Assembly: GCF_900141805.1 (NCBI RefSeq) | Contig: NZ_FQYN01000004.1 | Coordinates: 372,001-436,000 of the forward strand | Direction of reading: 5' to 3' | Source: Hymenobacter daecheongensis DSM 21074 | GTDB lineage: Bacteria > Bacteroidota > Bacteroidia > Cytophagales > Hymenobacteraceae | DNA length: 64,000 nt | Shown here: one piece after another, positions 14,473 through 23,955 of the stretch | Position numbering within the stretch: position 1 is the first letter of the stretch | Layout of the letters: each line of letters begins with the position of its first letter | Notes under the pieces: model-generated | What the model was told of the DNA's origin: nothing | Database searches by the model: none | The model's input: the letters and a program-made list of their open reading frames with translations, nothing else | Made by a program: the position numbers and the translations under genes

Positions 14473-17289
14473 CTACAGCCCGAACGTGTAGGAGGCCTTT
14501 AGGTAGAAAAATGCCCCGTTCAGACCCGTTTGCACCATTTGGTAGGGCAGAATATCATGGTCATAGGGCAGGCTGATGTTGTAGCCGTACTTATCAGAGA
14601 GGTAGGCGTTGGCGGCAGTGCGGCTGCGGTTGTGGGGCGCGGGCACGCCATCGGGCGCGTGGCCGTTGTCGGCGGCGGTGTTGATGTCGTCGGGGCGCAC
14701 GCTGAACACGTTTTGGGCCCCGGCCGCCAGCAGCAGGCCCTTGGTGGCCTTGTAGGTCAGCAGCAGATCAATGGAGGTTTTGGGCCGGAAAATCAGGTAC
14801 GACGAGCCTTCTTCCAGACCGTTGAAGTTGAAATCATAGAACGATACCTGCCCGAAGCGCGTGGCGCGCACCTGCCCGCCCAGCTTGTTGCCCTCATAGC
14901 CCAGCGTAGCTATCATTTTGCTGCGGGGGCTGCCCATAGTCAGCAACGACAGCTCGCGCTGGCCAATAAAGTCGTTGCCGGCCAGCTTGTCATTCTGAAT
15001 GCCCTGAAACAGCGCCGGCACCTGCAGGCTGCGCAGTCGGGTTTCGTTGAAGTTGGCCGCCAGGGCCGTGCGCAGGGTACCGCGGCCCAGCAGCTTGCTG
15101 TAGCGGGTCACCACGTCCAGGCCGCGGGTGCGGGTGTTTACCGAGTTGGCAAAAAACTGCACGCTGGTTGTGTTGGCCTGCTGCAGCGCGGCATCGAGCG
15201 AGGTCGAAATACCTTCGGCAAACGTGTTGGTGAGGCTGATGCGGTCATCAATATCAATGCGGTAGGCATCAATGGCCAACGACAGCTCCTGCGTAGGATT
15301 CACCACGAAGCCGGCGCTCAGGTTGCGTGAGGTTTCGGCCTTGAGCCGGCCAATGCCCGCCACTTTGGCAATGCTGCTCTGGTTGTTGAAAATGCCTGAG
15401 TACGTGGTGCCGTTGGCCGTAGGCAGCAGCGTGAGCTGGCTATACACCTGCTGCGCCTGCGACGGAGCCCGGAAGCCGGTGTTGTAGCCGCCGCGCAGGG
15501 CCAGCCAGTCGGCCAGGCGCAGGCGGGTGTTGGCTTTGTAGATGAAGGCCGAGCCAAAGTCGGAGTAGTTCTCGAAGCGCACGGCCCCGTCCACGGTCCA
15601 GCGCTTGGTCACGTCGGCTTCTACGTCCAGGAAGCCGGCCACATTGCGGCGGCTGCCGGTGCCCGAAGCGGCCGAGGTGGGGTCGAAGCCGATAAAGCCC
15701 TGCGAGCCGCCCGAAGCGCCGGCCGCGCCCCGCTCGTAGTCTTTCCACGAAGCGTCTTCGCCCGCAATAATCTTGTAGCCATCGGTGCGAAATTCGCCGC
15801 CGAGTGCCACGTTGGTGCCCGCCAGCATCTTATCAAACAGGCGCGTGAAGGTGGCGTTGGTCACGAACTGGGTGAGCCGCTGGCCACCGGCCTTAAAGGT
15901 AGTGGGCGAAGCCGTGCCCAACGACGGGTTCAGCGTGTTGCTCAGGTCGTAGAGCATGCGGTTGGCGGCGGCGCTCTGGCTCAGGTCGAGGCTCCACTGG
16001 CCCAGCTTCAGCTCGAGGCCCGCCACGGCAGAGCCATCATTGATGCGGGTATTGATGTTGGGCTGGTAGCCCAGACTGAACCCCGCCCGGTCGCTCAGGT
16101 CGGCCGGATTGGAGTAGGGCAGCACCCACGGAGCCACCGCCTGGCCCCGCCGGAAATTATAAGTACCAAAGGAGTAGAACCGAGTCTTTTCCGACAGCTG
16201 CACGCCGGCGTTGTACACGCCCCGGTAGTTCAGCATGCGGGCATCGCCGTTGCGCTGGCGGTAGTCGAGGCTGGTTTTGCGATTGGCGAGCAGAAAGGAA
16301 TCCTCCCGGGCTTTCTCGTCCGAAAATATGGGCCACGATTTCAGGTCGCGGCTATACTGCGGGCTGGTGGTATAGCCGCGGTAGTCGGCCTCGCCGGTCA
16401 GGTTCAGGAAGCCCTGCTTGCCCAGCTTCAGGCCCTTGTTCAGGCTTAGGGTGGTGTTATAACCCAGGCCCGAGCTATGAATCCCGTTGTTCACCAGCAC
16501 GTTGCCACCGTGGTTGTCGTTTTTCAGGGTGAAGTTCATTACGCCCGCAATGGCATCGGAGCCGTACTGGGCCGCCGCGCCGTCGCGCAGAATCTCTGCC
16601 CGGTCGAGGGCATTGGCAGAAATCGTATTCAGATCGGTGGGCGAGCTGCCCAGGCCGCGGCTACCGAGCAGGTTTATCAGCCCCGAGGCATGGCGGCGGT
16701 GGCCATTCACGAGCACCAGCACCTGGTCGATGCCCAGGCCGCGCAGGTTGAAGCCGTCCACATGGTCGCCGCCGTCGGCCGAGGTTTCGCGGTTCGAGTT
16801 GAAGGAGGGCACCACGTAGTTCAGCAGCTGGGTGTTGTCGGTGCGCGGGGCCGTGAGGGCCAGCTCGCGCATGTCAATTACATCCACGGGAGCCACGGCA
16901 TCCTGCTCGGTGCGGTCGGCACGGCGCGTACCTACGGCCACCACGTCGGGCACCAGCGCGAAGTTGAGGTTCACCGGCTGGCCGGCTTTCAAAAACATGT
17001 TGCTCACGACTTGGGAGCGAAACCCGGCCTGCGTGATCTGCAGCACGTAGGGCCCGCCCGTGAGCAGAGTATTGAGGTCGAAGTGCCCCAGGGCGTCGGT
17101 GAGGGCTATGCGGCGCACACCGGTGGGCAGGTGAATGGCCGCCATGGAAGCGCCCGCCAGCGGGGTACCTTGCTCCGTCAGAATGGTGCCGGTAACGGCC
17201 GCCAGCTCGTTGGTCTGCGCCCGACTTTGGGTAGGCGCAAAGCCGCAAACCAGCAAAATAAGCAGAGAGAAAAGTCGCAGTTTTTTCAT
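14473..17289 (-). CDS. TonB-dependent outer-membrane receptor
   Basis: A 938-residue TonB-dependent receptor with signal peptide (cleaved near SRAQ). It starts with a carboxypeptidase-regulatory-like domain (about 28-115: VTGTILTEQGTPLAGASM, LTDALGHFDL). The plug follows (about 125-255: NTISANALDRAEILRDGAA and AQYGSDAIAGVMN). The rest is a large 22-strand barrel ending in an aromatic strand (FYLKASYTFGL). It lacks a SusD partner, so it is likelier to be a siderophore, peptide or small-molecule receptor than a glycan SusC. It is preceded by a 496-base A+T-rich spacer. Ligand unknown. Confidence 0.93.
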   Translation of the reverse strand: MKKLRLFSLLILLVCGFAPTQSRAQTNELAAVTGTILTEQGTPLAGASMAAIHLPTGVRRIALTDALGHFDLNTLLTGGPYVLQITQAGFRSQVVSNMFLKAGQPVNLNFALVPDVVAVGTRRADRTEQDAVAPVDVIDMRELALTAPRTDNTQLLNYVVPSFNSNRETSADGGDHVDGFNLRGLGIDQVLVLVNGHRRHASGLINLLGSRGLGSSPTDLNTISANALDRAEILRDGAAAQYGSDAIAGVMNFTLKNDNHGGNVLVNNGIHSSGLGYNTTLSLNKGLKLGKQGFLNLTGEADYRGYTTSPQYSRDLKSWPIFSDEKAREDSFLLANRKTSLDYRQRNGDARMLNYRGVYNAGVQLSEKTRFYSFGTYNFRRGQAVAPWVLPYSNPADLSDRAGFSLGYQPNINTRINDGSAVAGLELKLGQWSLDLSQSAAANRMLYDLSNTLNPSLGTASPTTFKAGGQRLTQFVTNATFTRLFDKMLAGTNVALGGEFRTDGYKIIAGEDASWKDYERGAAGASGGSQGFIGFDPTSAASGTGSRRNVAGFLDVEADVTKRWTVDGAVRFENYSDFGSAFIYKANTRLRLADWLALRGGYNTGFRAPSQAQQVYSQLTLLPTANGTTYSGIFNNQSSIAKVAGIGRLKAETSRNLSAGFVVNPTQELSLAIDAYRIDIDDRISLTNTFAEGISTSLDAALQQANTTSVQFFANSVNTRTRGLDVVTRYSKLLGRGTLRTALAANFNETRLRSLQVPALFQGIQNDKLAGNDFIGQRELSLLTMGSPRSKMIATLGYEGNKLGGQVRATRFGQVSFYDFNFNGLEEGSSYLIFRPKTSIDLLLTYKATKGLLLAAGAQNVFSVRPDDINTAADNGHAPDGVPAPHNRSRTAANAYLSDKYGYNISLPYDHDILPYQMVQTGLNGAFFYLKASYTFGL

Positions 17290-17785
17290 GCTGTTAGCAA
17301 AGAATAGGAAATATTAAGAAATCAGGAAAACACCTTATCCGCAAAGTACGCCAGCTCCTTACTGCTTTACAAGTTTTTTCGATAAATATCCATTTTAAGA
17401 CGATAGAAGCGAGATTAGACACCCTTAGTATACTTGTTTTCTTTTATAAACATTATACCGTCTTGCTATTTTTCAATACTCTATGATTATAATTTTTTTA
17501 ATATGACTATTTGTCAATCAGCTTATTTTCAGCCGCTTTCATTATTCCGTTGCTGTAGTAGGATACGCAGTAGCTCAACAGTAGAAATGGACACCATCAA
17601 GTCTCACGAAAAATCTGCTGGTAGCCTGGCAAGGGAATTAACTGGAGCCTTAATGGTGCGCGGTGCTAATTCGATGCCGGCGCGACATTGTTCCGATTAC
17701 TGCCGAGCGGTTCTACCGGCCGGAGTTCGGCGGCAATTCCCTTTTTCCATACCTTCCGGAATACCTCCTCTTCCTGCCTAGCTGT
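17290..17785. other. A+T-rich divergent intergenic spacer, 496 bases
   Basis: Between the TonB receptor (minus) and the alpha-2-macroglobulin gene (plus). The first 250 bases are markedly A+T-rich, with many TAT/TTT tracts, and presumably hold divergent promoters; no exact TAnnTTTG was picked out. The last 140 bases are G+C-rich and open in the A2M frame, but they lack a signal peptide, so I treat them as leader. No RNA gene seen. Confidence 0.6.
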
Positions 17786-20700
17786 ATGATATCGTTCCGC
17801 TTATCCCGCCTGCCCCTGCTGGTGCTGCTGACACTGCTAGGCGCCTGCTCCCGGTCCGACAACGCTGGCTCCGACTCTGCGGACGGCGAGGAAATCAGCC
17901 CCTACCAGAACATCACGTTTGCCTTCGACGAGCCCGTGGGCGCGGGCCGGGTCAGCCGCTGGGATACGCTGCAGTACGTGCGCTTTGAGCCCGCCGTGCG
18001 TGGCAAGTTTAAATGGACCAGTGAGCGGGAGCTGACCTTCTCCCCGGTCGAGCCCTTCCGGCCCGCCACGGCGTTTCGGGCACAGTGGCAGCCGGTGGCA
18101 CTGGCCGCCCTGAAGCTGAAAAGTGAGCCGAAGCTGAGTAAACCCAAGTTTCACACCCCGGCCCTGCGGATGCATGACCCGCAATTGTTCTGGAGCCAGA
18201 GCCGGCGGGTAGCGGGCTCGGCCGAGCTGCAGGCCAACCTGCTGTTCAACTACGCCGTGAAGCCCGCCGACGTGCAGCCCCTGCTGCGCGTAACCCAGGA
18301 CGGCCGACCCGTAGCTTTTGAGGTCGTTGGGGCCGAAGCCGACAGTATCGTGGGCGTGGCCCTTACCCAGGACGTGCGCCCCGGCTCCCCCATCACGCTG
18401 GAGCTGGCTCCCGGCCTGCGCCCGGCCGGCTCCGGCCAGGCAACCACCCGCCCCCTTACCGCCCAGGTAGCCGTGCCCGACCAGCAGACCCTGCTGGTGC
18501 GCGAGGTGGTGGCCGCCATCGTTGAGGGCAACCCGGTGATTACGGTGCTCACCAACCAGCCCGTATCGGCTGCCGAAATTCCGGCCCTGCTCACCGTGTC
18601 GCCGGCCGTGGACTACGCGGTGGAGGCCCTGGAAAGCGGCTTTGTGCTTAAAGGCGGCTTCAACGTGGACAAGACATACCAGATCAGTTTGCGCGGCGGG
18701 CTGCGGGGCACCTTGGGCGGCAGCCTGGCCGAGCCCTTCACCCAGACCGCCTCCTTCGTGGACGAGCGGCCCACCATCAGCTTTGCCAACGGCGACAAGG
18801 CCCTGTACCTCGACGCGCTGGGCACCCGCAACCTGGGCGTGCGCATCGCCGAGGTCGAAAAGGTGCAGGTCACCATCGCCAAAGTCTACGCCAACAACAT
18901 CCAGCAGCTGCTGCGCGGCGGCCAGCAGTACGGCTACGATGCCGACGGTGAGGAAGGCGGCGAAGGCGACGGGGGCGAGTACGAGGACAAGTCGTACCGC
19001 TACTACGATGTGGAGCAGCTCGGCAGCGTGCTGACTGAGCGCACGTATTCCGTGGCCGGTTTGCCCAAGGAAAACGGCCTGCGCCTGCTGAACCTGAGTT
19101 TGAAAGACCTGGAGTTCACCGGCCCGATGAAGGGCCTTTACGTGGTGAAAGTGCAGGACACCGAGCGGCAGTGGCTGCAGGTGAGCAAGCTCGTGGCGGT
19201 GTCTGACATCGGCCTGATCGTGAAGCAGGGCCAGGCCGGCCGCACGCTGGTATTTGCCAACTCGATTCGCACCGCTCAGCCGCTGGCCGGGGTGAACGTG
19301 CGCTTCGTCAGCGCTAACAACCAGGTAATCAGCAGCGGCACCACCAACCGCGCCGGCGTGGCCGTGTTCGACAGCACCGCCGCCACCAGCCGCTTCCGCC
19401 TGAGTATGGTCACGGCCCAGCATGAAGCCGACTTCACCTTCCTGAACCTGCCCACCAGCCGGGTCGAAACCTCGCGCTTCGACGTGGGCGGGCTACAGAG
19501 CAATGCCGCCCGCTACCAGGCTTTCCTCTACGGCGACCGGGACCTATACCGCCCCGGCGACACGATCCGGACCAACACCGTGGTGCGCACCGAAAGCTGG
19601 CAGGCTCCGCCGGCCGGGCTGCCGGTGAAAATCCGCCTGCTGCTGCCCACCGGCAAGGAATACGCCAGCCTGCGTCGGCAGCTTTCCGCCGAAGGCGCGT
19701 TTGAGTCGCGCTTTATTCTGCCGCCCGCCGTGATGACTGGCCTCTACACCCTGGAAGTGCTGACCGGCAACGACGTGCTGCTGACTTCGCGCAAAATCTC
19801 GGTGGAGGAGTTTATCCCCGACCGCCTGAAGGTGACGGTGAAGGCCGCGCCCGCCGTGGTGCGCCCCGGCGGCGTGGTTTCCGCGACTATCACGGCCCTG
19901 AACCTGTTCGGCCCGCCCGCCGCCGACCGGAAGTTTGAGGTGGAATTCTCGCTCAAGGAAAAGCCTTTCAACCCCAAAAACTACCCCGGCTACGACTTTC
20001 GCATCAGCAGCGGCGACAACCGCCCCCGGACCTACGGCGCGGAAGAAGCTACTTCCCTGGCCGACCGCTTCGAGAAAACCACCCGCGAGGGCACCACCGA
20101 CGCCACCGGCCGCGGCACCGCCACCTACGCCGTACCCGACTACCAGGATCTGGGCACGCTGGAAGGTGCAGCCTTCGCCACCGTATTCGATGAAAGCGGC
20201 CGACCCGTAAACCGCCTCGCCACCTTTGAGGTGCAAACCCAGCCGGTACTGTTCGGCCTACAGCGCCTGCCCGAGCTGGTGAGCACCCGTCAGTCCCTGC
20301 CCCTGCGCGTCGTGGCCCTCACCCCGAACGGCCAGCCCACCAGCGCCAGCGCCGAAATCAAGGTGGTACGCCTGCTGTGGGAAACCGTGATTGAGCGCCA
20401 GGGCGGCCGCTACGTGTACAACTCGCAGAAGCGCGAGCAACTGATTCTTACCCAGCGCCGCACCATCGGTACTGAAACCAGCCTGGATTTCACGCCCGCT
20501 TCCTCCGGCGAGTACGAGGTGCGCGTGGCCCGGCCGGGCGCGGCCACCTACGTGGCCGGCCGCTTCTACGCCTACGGCTACGGCGACACGCCAAGCAATG
20601 CCTTCGAGGTGAACAACGAAGGCGAAGTCACCATTGAGGCCGACAAGGCGAAGTACCAGCCCGGCGACGTGGCCCACCTGCTGCTCAAAACGCCCTTCCC

Positions 20701-23317
20701 CGGCCGCGTGCTCATCACGGTGGAGCGGGATAAGGTGCTCGACCATTTCTATGTGACCACTGACCAGAAGTCGGCGCGGGTGAGCATTCCGATTCGCGGG
20801 AATCATGTCCCCACCACCTACGTGACGGCCACCGCCATTCGCGCCATCACCGACAACCGCCTGCCGCTCACCGTGGCGCGGGGCTTCGTGCCGCTGACGG
20901 TGGAAAAGCCCGGCACCCGCCTGCCCCTCGCGCTGAAGGTGCCCGCTCAGAGCCGCTCCCAGACCTGGCAGACCATCGAGGCCAGCACCGCGCCCGGCGC
21001 GTCGGTCACCTTCGCTATGGTAGATGAGGGCATTCTGCAGATGAAGGACTACCGCACGCCCGACCCCTACGGCTACTTCTACCAGAAGCGCGCCCTGGAA
21101 GTGACGGCCTACGACGTGTACCCTTTCCTGCTGCCCGAGTTGGGCACCAGCTCCTCCGGCGGCGACGGTGCCGACCTCGCCCGCCGCACCACGCCCGTGC
21201 CTTCGCGCCGGGTGCAGCTGCTGGCCAAATGGAGCGGCGTGCTCCGCGCCGACGCCAACGGCAAAGTGCGCTACCGGGTGCGGATTCCGCAGTTCAGCGG
21301 GGCCGTGCGCGTGATGGCTGTGGCCTACAAAGGCGACGCTTTCGGCAGCGCTGAGCAAACCATGCGCGTGGCTGACCCGGTGGTCATCAGCACCAGCCTC
21401 CCTCGCTTCCTCAGCCCCGGCGACACGATTGACGTACCTGTGACGCTGACGAATACAACGGGGAAAAGGATAAGATTAGATGTGAAGCCCTTGGTTGACG
21501 GATCATTAGAATCAATTGCCAAGACAATTATAGTGGGCGGCCACACTGCAGAAATTGTTCCCACAGTAACTCTTAGCCCGAATACAGAAGGACAAATTCG
21601 TTTACGGTTCAAGGCCAAACAGCAAATTGGGAATGCTACTATCAATGTCAAAGTTGCTGCTTTTAATCCCGCAGACGAAGGCAGTCAGGCTTTTGAAGTC
21701 TTCACCGAAACCATCGAGATACCCGTTCGCCCGGCCTCTCCCCTGCAAAAAGTCACCGGCTCGGGCGTAGTGAAAGGCGGAAGCGCCCAGAGCCTGAACC
21801 TGAAAACCGACTTCCTGCCCGCCACCCTGCGCAGCCAGCTGGTGGTGAGCCGCTCGCCGATGACGGAGTTTGCCAAAGATCTGCGCTACCTGCTCCAGTA
21901 CCCCTACGGCTGCCTGGAGCAAACCGTATCGGCCGCCTTCCCCCAGCTCTACTACGGTGATTTAGCTTTCACCCTGCAGCAAAAAAGTCCAGGCACCAGG
22001 CACCAGGCACTAAGCACCAGATACAACCCCAACTACAACGTGCAGGAGGCCATCCGTAAAATCGAGGCCCAGCAGCTCTACAACGGCAGCCTGAGCTACT
22101 GGCCCGGCGGTGATTACGACAACTGGTGGGCCACTGCCTACGCCGCCCACTTCCTGCTCGAAGCCCAACGCGCCGGCTTCGAGGTGAACAAGAGTACCCT
22201 CGACAAAACCCTGCAATACCTGCAGGCCCGCACCCGCCGCCGCGAAACCGAGGAATACGACTACTTCGACGTGAATAACCTGGCCCGCCGCAAGGTCATT
22301 GCCAAGAAGGAAATTGCCTACTCGGTGTACGTGCTGGCCCTGGCCGGCCGCCAGGATGCCGTGGCCCTGAACTACTACAAGGCCAACCGCCAGCTGCTGG
22401 CCCAGGATTCTAGGTTCCTGCTGGCCGCCGCCCAGGCCGTGGGCGGCAACCAGCGCGGCTTCCGCGACCTGCTGCCCACCACCTTCACCGAAACCGCCGC
22501 TCGCCGCGCCTTCGACGGCTCGTTCTCCTCCCCCGTCCGCGACCTGGCCCTGGCGCTGAACGCCCTGCTCGAAGCCGACCCCGCTAGCCCCCTGGTGCCC
22601 CGCATGGCCCGCCAGCTCAGCCGTCAGGTGAAAGCCGCCCGCTGGCTCAACACCCAGGAGCGGGCCTTTTCGCTCCTGGCCCTGGGCAAAGTAGCCCGCC
22701 AGAATGCCGGCAGCACCGTCACGGCCGGCATCATAGCCGACGCGCAGAAAATCGGCGACTTCTTAGGCAAAGACCTCACGGTAAACAACGTAGCCAACCG
22801 CCGGCTAGCCCTGCGTACGGCCGGCACCGGCAGCCTCTACTACTTCTGGGAAACCGAGGGCGTTTCGCCCGTCAACACCGTGCGCGAGGAAGACAGCTTC
22901 CTGCGCGTGCGCCGCCAGTTTCTCAACCGCAACGGCAACTCCGTCGGCTCCCCCACGTTCCGCCAAAACGACCTGGTAGTGGTCAAAATCACTATCCAGA
23001 GCGCCGACGCGGCCGGGGACGTAAAGAACGTGGCCATCACCGACCTGCTCCCCGCCGGCCTCGAAATCGAAAACCCGCGCATCGGGGCCGTCCGCGACCT
23101 GACCTGGGCCAAAGACGCCGCCACCCCCGACTACCTCGACCTGCGCGACGACCGTCTCAACCTGTTCACCACCGCCACCATCGCGCCCAAGTCGTTCTAC
23201 TACGTGGCCCGGGCCGTGTCGAAAGGCACCTTCCGCCTGGGCCCGGTGAGTGCGGATGCTATGTATAACGCGGATTACCATTCGTATTCGGGGGCCGGCG
23301 TGGTGCGGGTGCGGTGA
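17786..23317 (+). CDS. Bacterial alpha-2-macroglobulin lipoprotein (YfhM-like)
   Basis: An 1843-residue lipoprotein of the bacterial alpha-2-macroglobulin family, thought to trap attacking proteases at the cell envelope and to act with PBP1C. I start at ATG 17786 because it gives a lipoprotein signal with lipobox LLGAC (C21); the open frame upstream has none. MG-type beta domains follow. A long acidic linker (near residue 390) has runs of Glu/Asp/Gly. The thioester motif is intact: GCLEQ with C1376 and Q1379. An alpha/alpha-toroid domain (YWPGGDYDNWWATAYAAHFL) and a C-terminal receptor-like beta domain complete it. Two oddities are an A+T-rich patch at about residues 1218-1313 and a tandem-repeat tract just after the thioester. 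The usual partner pbpC is 5.7 kb downstream beyond a Sus-type operon. Confidence 0.94.
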   Translation: MISFRLSRLPLLVLLTLLGACSRSDNAGSDSADGEEISPYQNITFAFDEPVGAGRVSRWDTLQYVRFEPAVRGKFKWTSERELTFSPVEPFRPATAFRAQWQPVALAALKLKSEPKLSKPKFHTPALRMHDPQLFWSQSRRVAGSAELQANLLFNYAVKPADVQPLLRVTQDGRPVAFEVVGAEADSIVGVALTQDVRPGSPITLELAPGLRPAGSGQATTRPLTAQVAVPDQQTLLVREVVAAIVEGNPVITVLTNQPVSAAEIPALLTVSPAVDYAVEALESGFVLKGGFNVDKTYQISLRGGLRGTLGGSLAEPFTQTASFVDERPTISFANGDKALYLDALGTRNLGVRIAEVEKVQVTIAKVYANNIQQLLRGGQQYGYDADGEEGGEGDGGEYEDKSYRYYDVEQLGSVLTERTYSVAGLPKENGLRLLNLSLKDLEFTGPMKGLYVVKVQDTERQWLQVSKLVAVSDIGLIVKQGQAGRTLVFANSIRTAQPLAGVNVRFVSANNQVISSGTTNRAGVAVFDSTAATSRFRLSMVTAQHEADFTFLNLPTSRVETSRFDVGGLQSNAARYQAFLYGDRDLYRPGDTIRTNTVVRTESWQAPPAGLPVKIRLLLPTGKEYASLRRQLSAEGAFESRFILPPAVMTGLYTLEVLTGNDVLLTSRKISVEEFIPDRLKVTVKAAPAVVRPGGVVSATITALNLFGPPAADRKFEVEFSLKEKPFNPKNYPGYDFRISSGDNRPRTYGAEEATSLADRFEKTTREGTTDATGRGTATYAVPDYQDLGTLEGAAFATVFDESGRPVNRLATFEVQTQPVLFGLQRLPELVSTRQSLPLRVVALTPNGQPTSASAEIKVVRLLWETVIERQGGRYVYNSQKREQLILTQRRTIGTETSLDFTPASSGEYEVRVARPGAATYVAGRFYAYGYGDTPSNAFEVNNEGEVTIEADKAKYQPGDVAHLLLKTPFPGRVLITVERDKVLDHFYVTTDQKSARVSIPIRGNHVPTTYVTATAIRAITDNRLPLTVARGFVPLTVEKPGTRLPLALKVPAQSRSQTWQTIEASTAPGASVTFAMVDEGILQMKDYRTPDPYGYFYQKRALEVTAYDVYPFLLPELGTSSSGGDGADLARRTTPVPSRRVQLLAKWSGVLRADANGKVRYRVRIPQFSGAVRVMAVAYKGDAFGSAEQTMRVADPVVISTSLPRFLSPGDTIDVPVTLTNTTGKRIRLDVKPLVDGSLESIAKTIIVGGHTAEIVPTVTLSPNTEGQIRLRFKAKQQIGNATINVKVAAFNPADEGSQAFEVFTETIEIPVRPASPLQKVTGSGVVKGGSAQSLNLKTDFLPATLRSQLVVSRSPMTEFAKDLRYLLQYPYGCLEQTVSAAFPQLYYGDLAFTLQQKSPGTRHQALSTRYNPNYNVQEAIRKIEAQQLYNGSLSYWPGGDYDNWWATAYAAHFLLEAQRAGFEVNKSTLDKTLQYLQARTRRRETEEYDYFDVNNLARRKVIAKKEIAYSVYVLALAGRQDAVALNYYKANRQLLAQDSRFLLAAAQAVGGNQRGFRDLLPTTFTETAARRAFDGSFSSPVRDLALALNALLEADPASPLVPRMARQLSRQVKAARWLNTQERAFSLLALGKVARQNAGSTVTAGIIADAQKIGDFLGKDLTVNNVANRRLALRTAGTGSLYYFWETEGVSPVNTVREEDSFLRVRRQFLNRNGNSVGSPTFRQNDLVVVKITIQSADAAGDVKNVAITDLLPAGLEIENPRIGAVRDLTWAKDAATPDYLDLRDDRLNLFTTATIAPKSFYYVARAVSKGTFRLGPVSADAMYNADYHSYSGAGVVRVR
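21440..21725. other. A+T-rich patch inside the A2M gene
   Basis: In a gene otherwise made of G/C-ending codons, this stretch switches to A/T-ending codons (AAA, ATA, TTA, GAA, ACA, AAT), with G+C near 40-45% by eye. The reading frame and MG-domain character continue through it. The edges are sharp, near GTACCTGTG on the left and the codons for PVRPAS on the right. A recombination tract from a lower-G+C relative is the simplest explanation. Confidence 0.7.
21987..22021. repeat. In-frame tandem heptamer tract in A2M gene
   Basis: Three heptamers of AGGCACC/AGGCACT type followed by a degenerate TAAGCACCAG encode KSPGTRHQALSTR, about 25 residues after the thioester. The tract resembles the short-unit intergenic repeats elsewhere in the window and keeps the frame. 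It is likely a small expansion or insertion in a surface loop. Confidence 0.65.
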
Positions 23318-23353
23318 AGCAAGTGAAGTAGAAGCCACTGCTCAGATTACAAA

Positions 23354-23389
23354 AAAATATCCCGGCTGCTACAGCAGCCGGGATATTTT
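23354..23389. terminator. Bidirectional rho-independent terminator
   Basis: A perfect 17-base stem: AAAATATCCCGGCTGCT, two-base centre, then its reverse complement, with A-rich and T-rich flanks. It lies between the convergent A2M (plus) and lipoprotein (minus) genes and can terminate both. Confidence 0.9.
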
Positions 23390-23425
23390 ACGTTTTCCCG
23401 AAACAGGTTCGGGGGCACTTACCAC

Positions 23426-23881
23426 TTATTGCACGATAACAGTCGTGAAATAGCGCCGATCGGTGCTGCCATCTGGGTTCACGGCGTCAACGATGAGAAC
23501 GTAGGTATTGGGAGGGCGCGTAGTAGCGTTGGAGGTAGCTCCCACCAGTTCGCCATCCGCCGTGTTGCGCACGCTGACCGCAGGAATGTTTACGGTTGCA
23601 GCCCCATCTACTACTGGGAAAGAGTTCAGATCCTTGGTTTTGGGGGTAGAGCCTACGCTATATGAGCTGGTGATGCGCACACTGGTGGCCGGGCCATTGA
23701 TGCCAACTTTAAGCACCAGATTACCCGCCTTTTTGTAGTCAGCCGTGACCTTGTCAATATTGTCATCGAAGATGATTGATGACTTTGGGGCTACGGTATA
23801 TTCCGGCTCATCCTTCTTGCAGCCAGCCATCAGCAGCACGACGACGAAAAGTAGCAGGAAATGAGAAAGAGTCTTTTTCAT
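23426..23881 (-). CDS. Small lipoprotein in SusCD-like operon
   Basis: A 151-residue lipoprotein with lipobox LLMAGC (C21) followed by KKDEPEY, the typical charged start of Bacteroidota surface lipoproteins. The mature part looks all-beta (for example GNLVLKVGINGP, SVRITSSYSVG, TYVLIVDAVNPDG), possibly one Ig-like domain. It is the third gene of the SusC-SusD operon, 74 bases after susD. Its position suggests an accessory surface ligand-binding protein for that transporter. No named family recognised. Confidence 0.75.
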   Translation of the reverse strand: MKKTLSHFLLLFVVVLLMAGCKKDEPEYTVAPKSSIIFDDNIDKVTADYKKAGNLVLKVGINGPATSVRITSSYSVGSTPKTKDLNSFPVVDGAATVNIPAVSVRNTADGELVGATSNATTRPPNTYVLIVDAVNPDGSTDRRYFTTVIVQ

Positions 23882-23955
23882 GGAGAATTGTTAAAACAAA
23901 GAGAAAACCGGGCAAGGGCACCGCATGACGCGCTGCTTGCCGCGAATGAAACACC

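Noticed and set aside
17434..17781. 115-residue open frame before the A2M gene
   Set aside because: In the A+T-rich spacer, overlaps the A2M start region, no targeting or domain.
17837..19423. 528-residue open frame on the minus strand
   Set aside because: Shadow of the A2M gene; His/Gly-rich reversed-codon composition.
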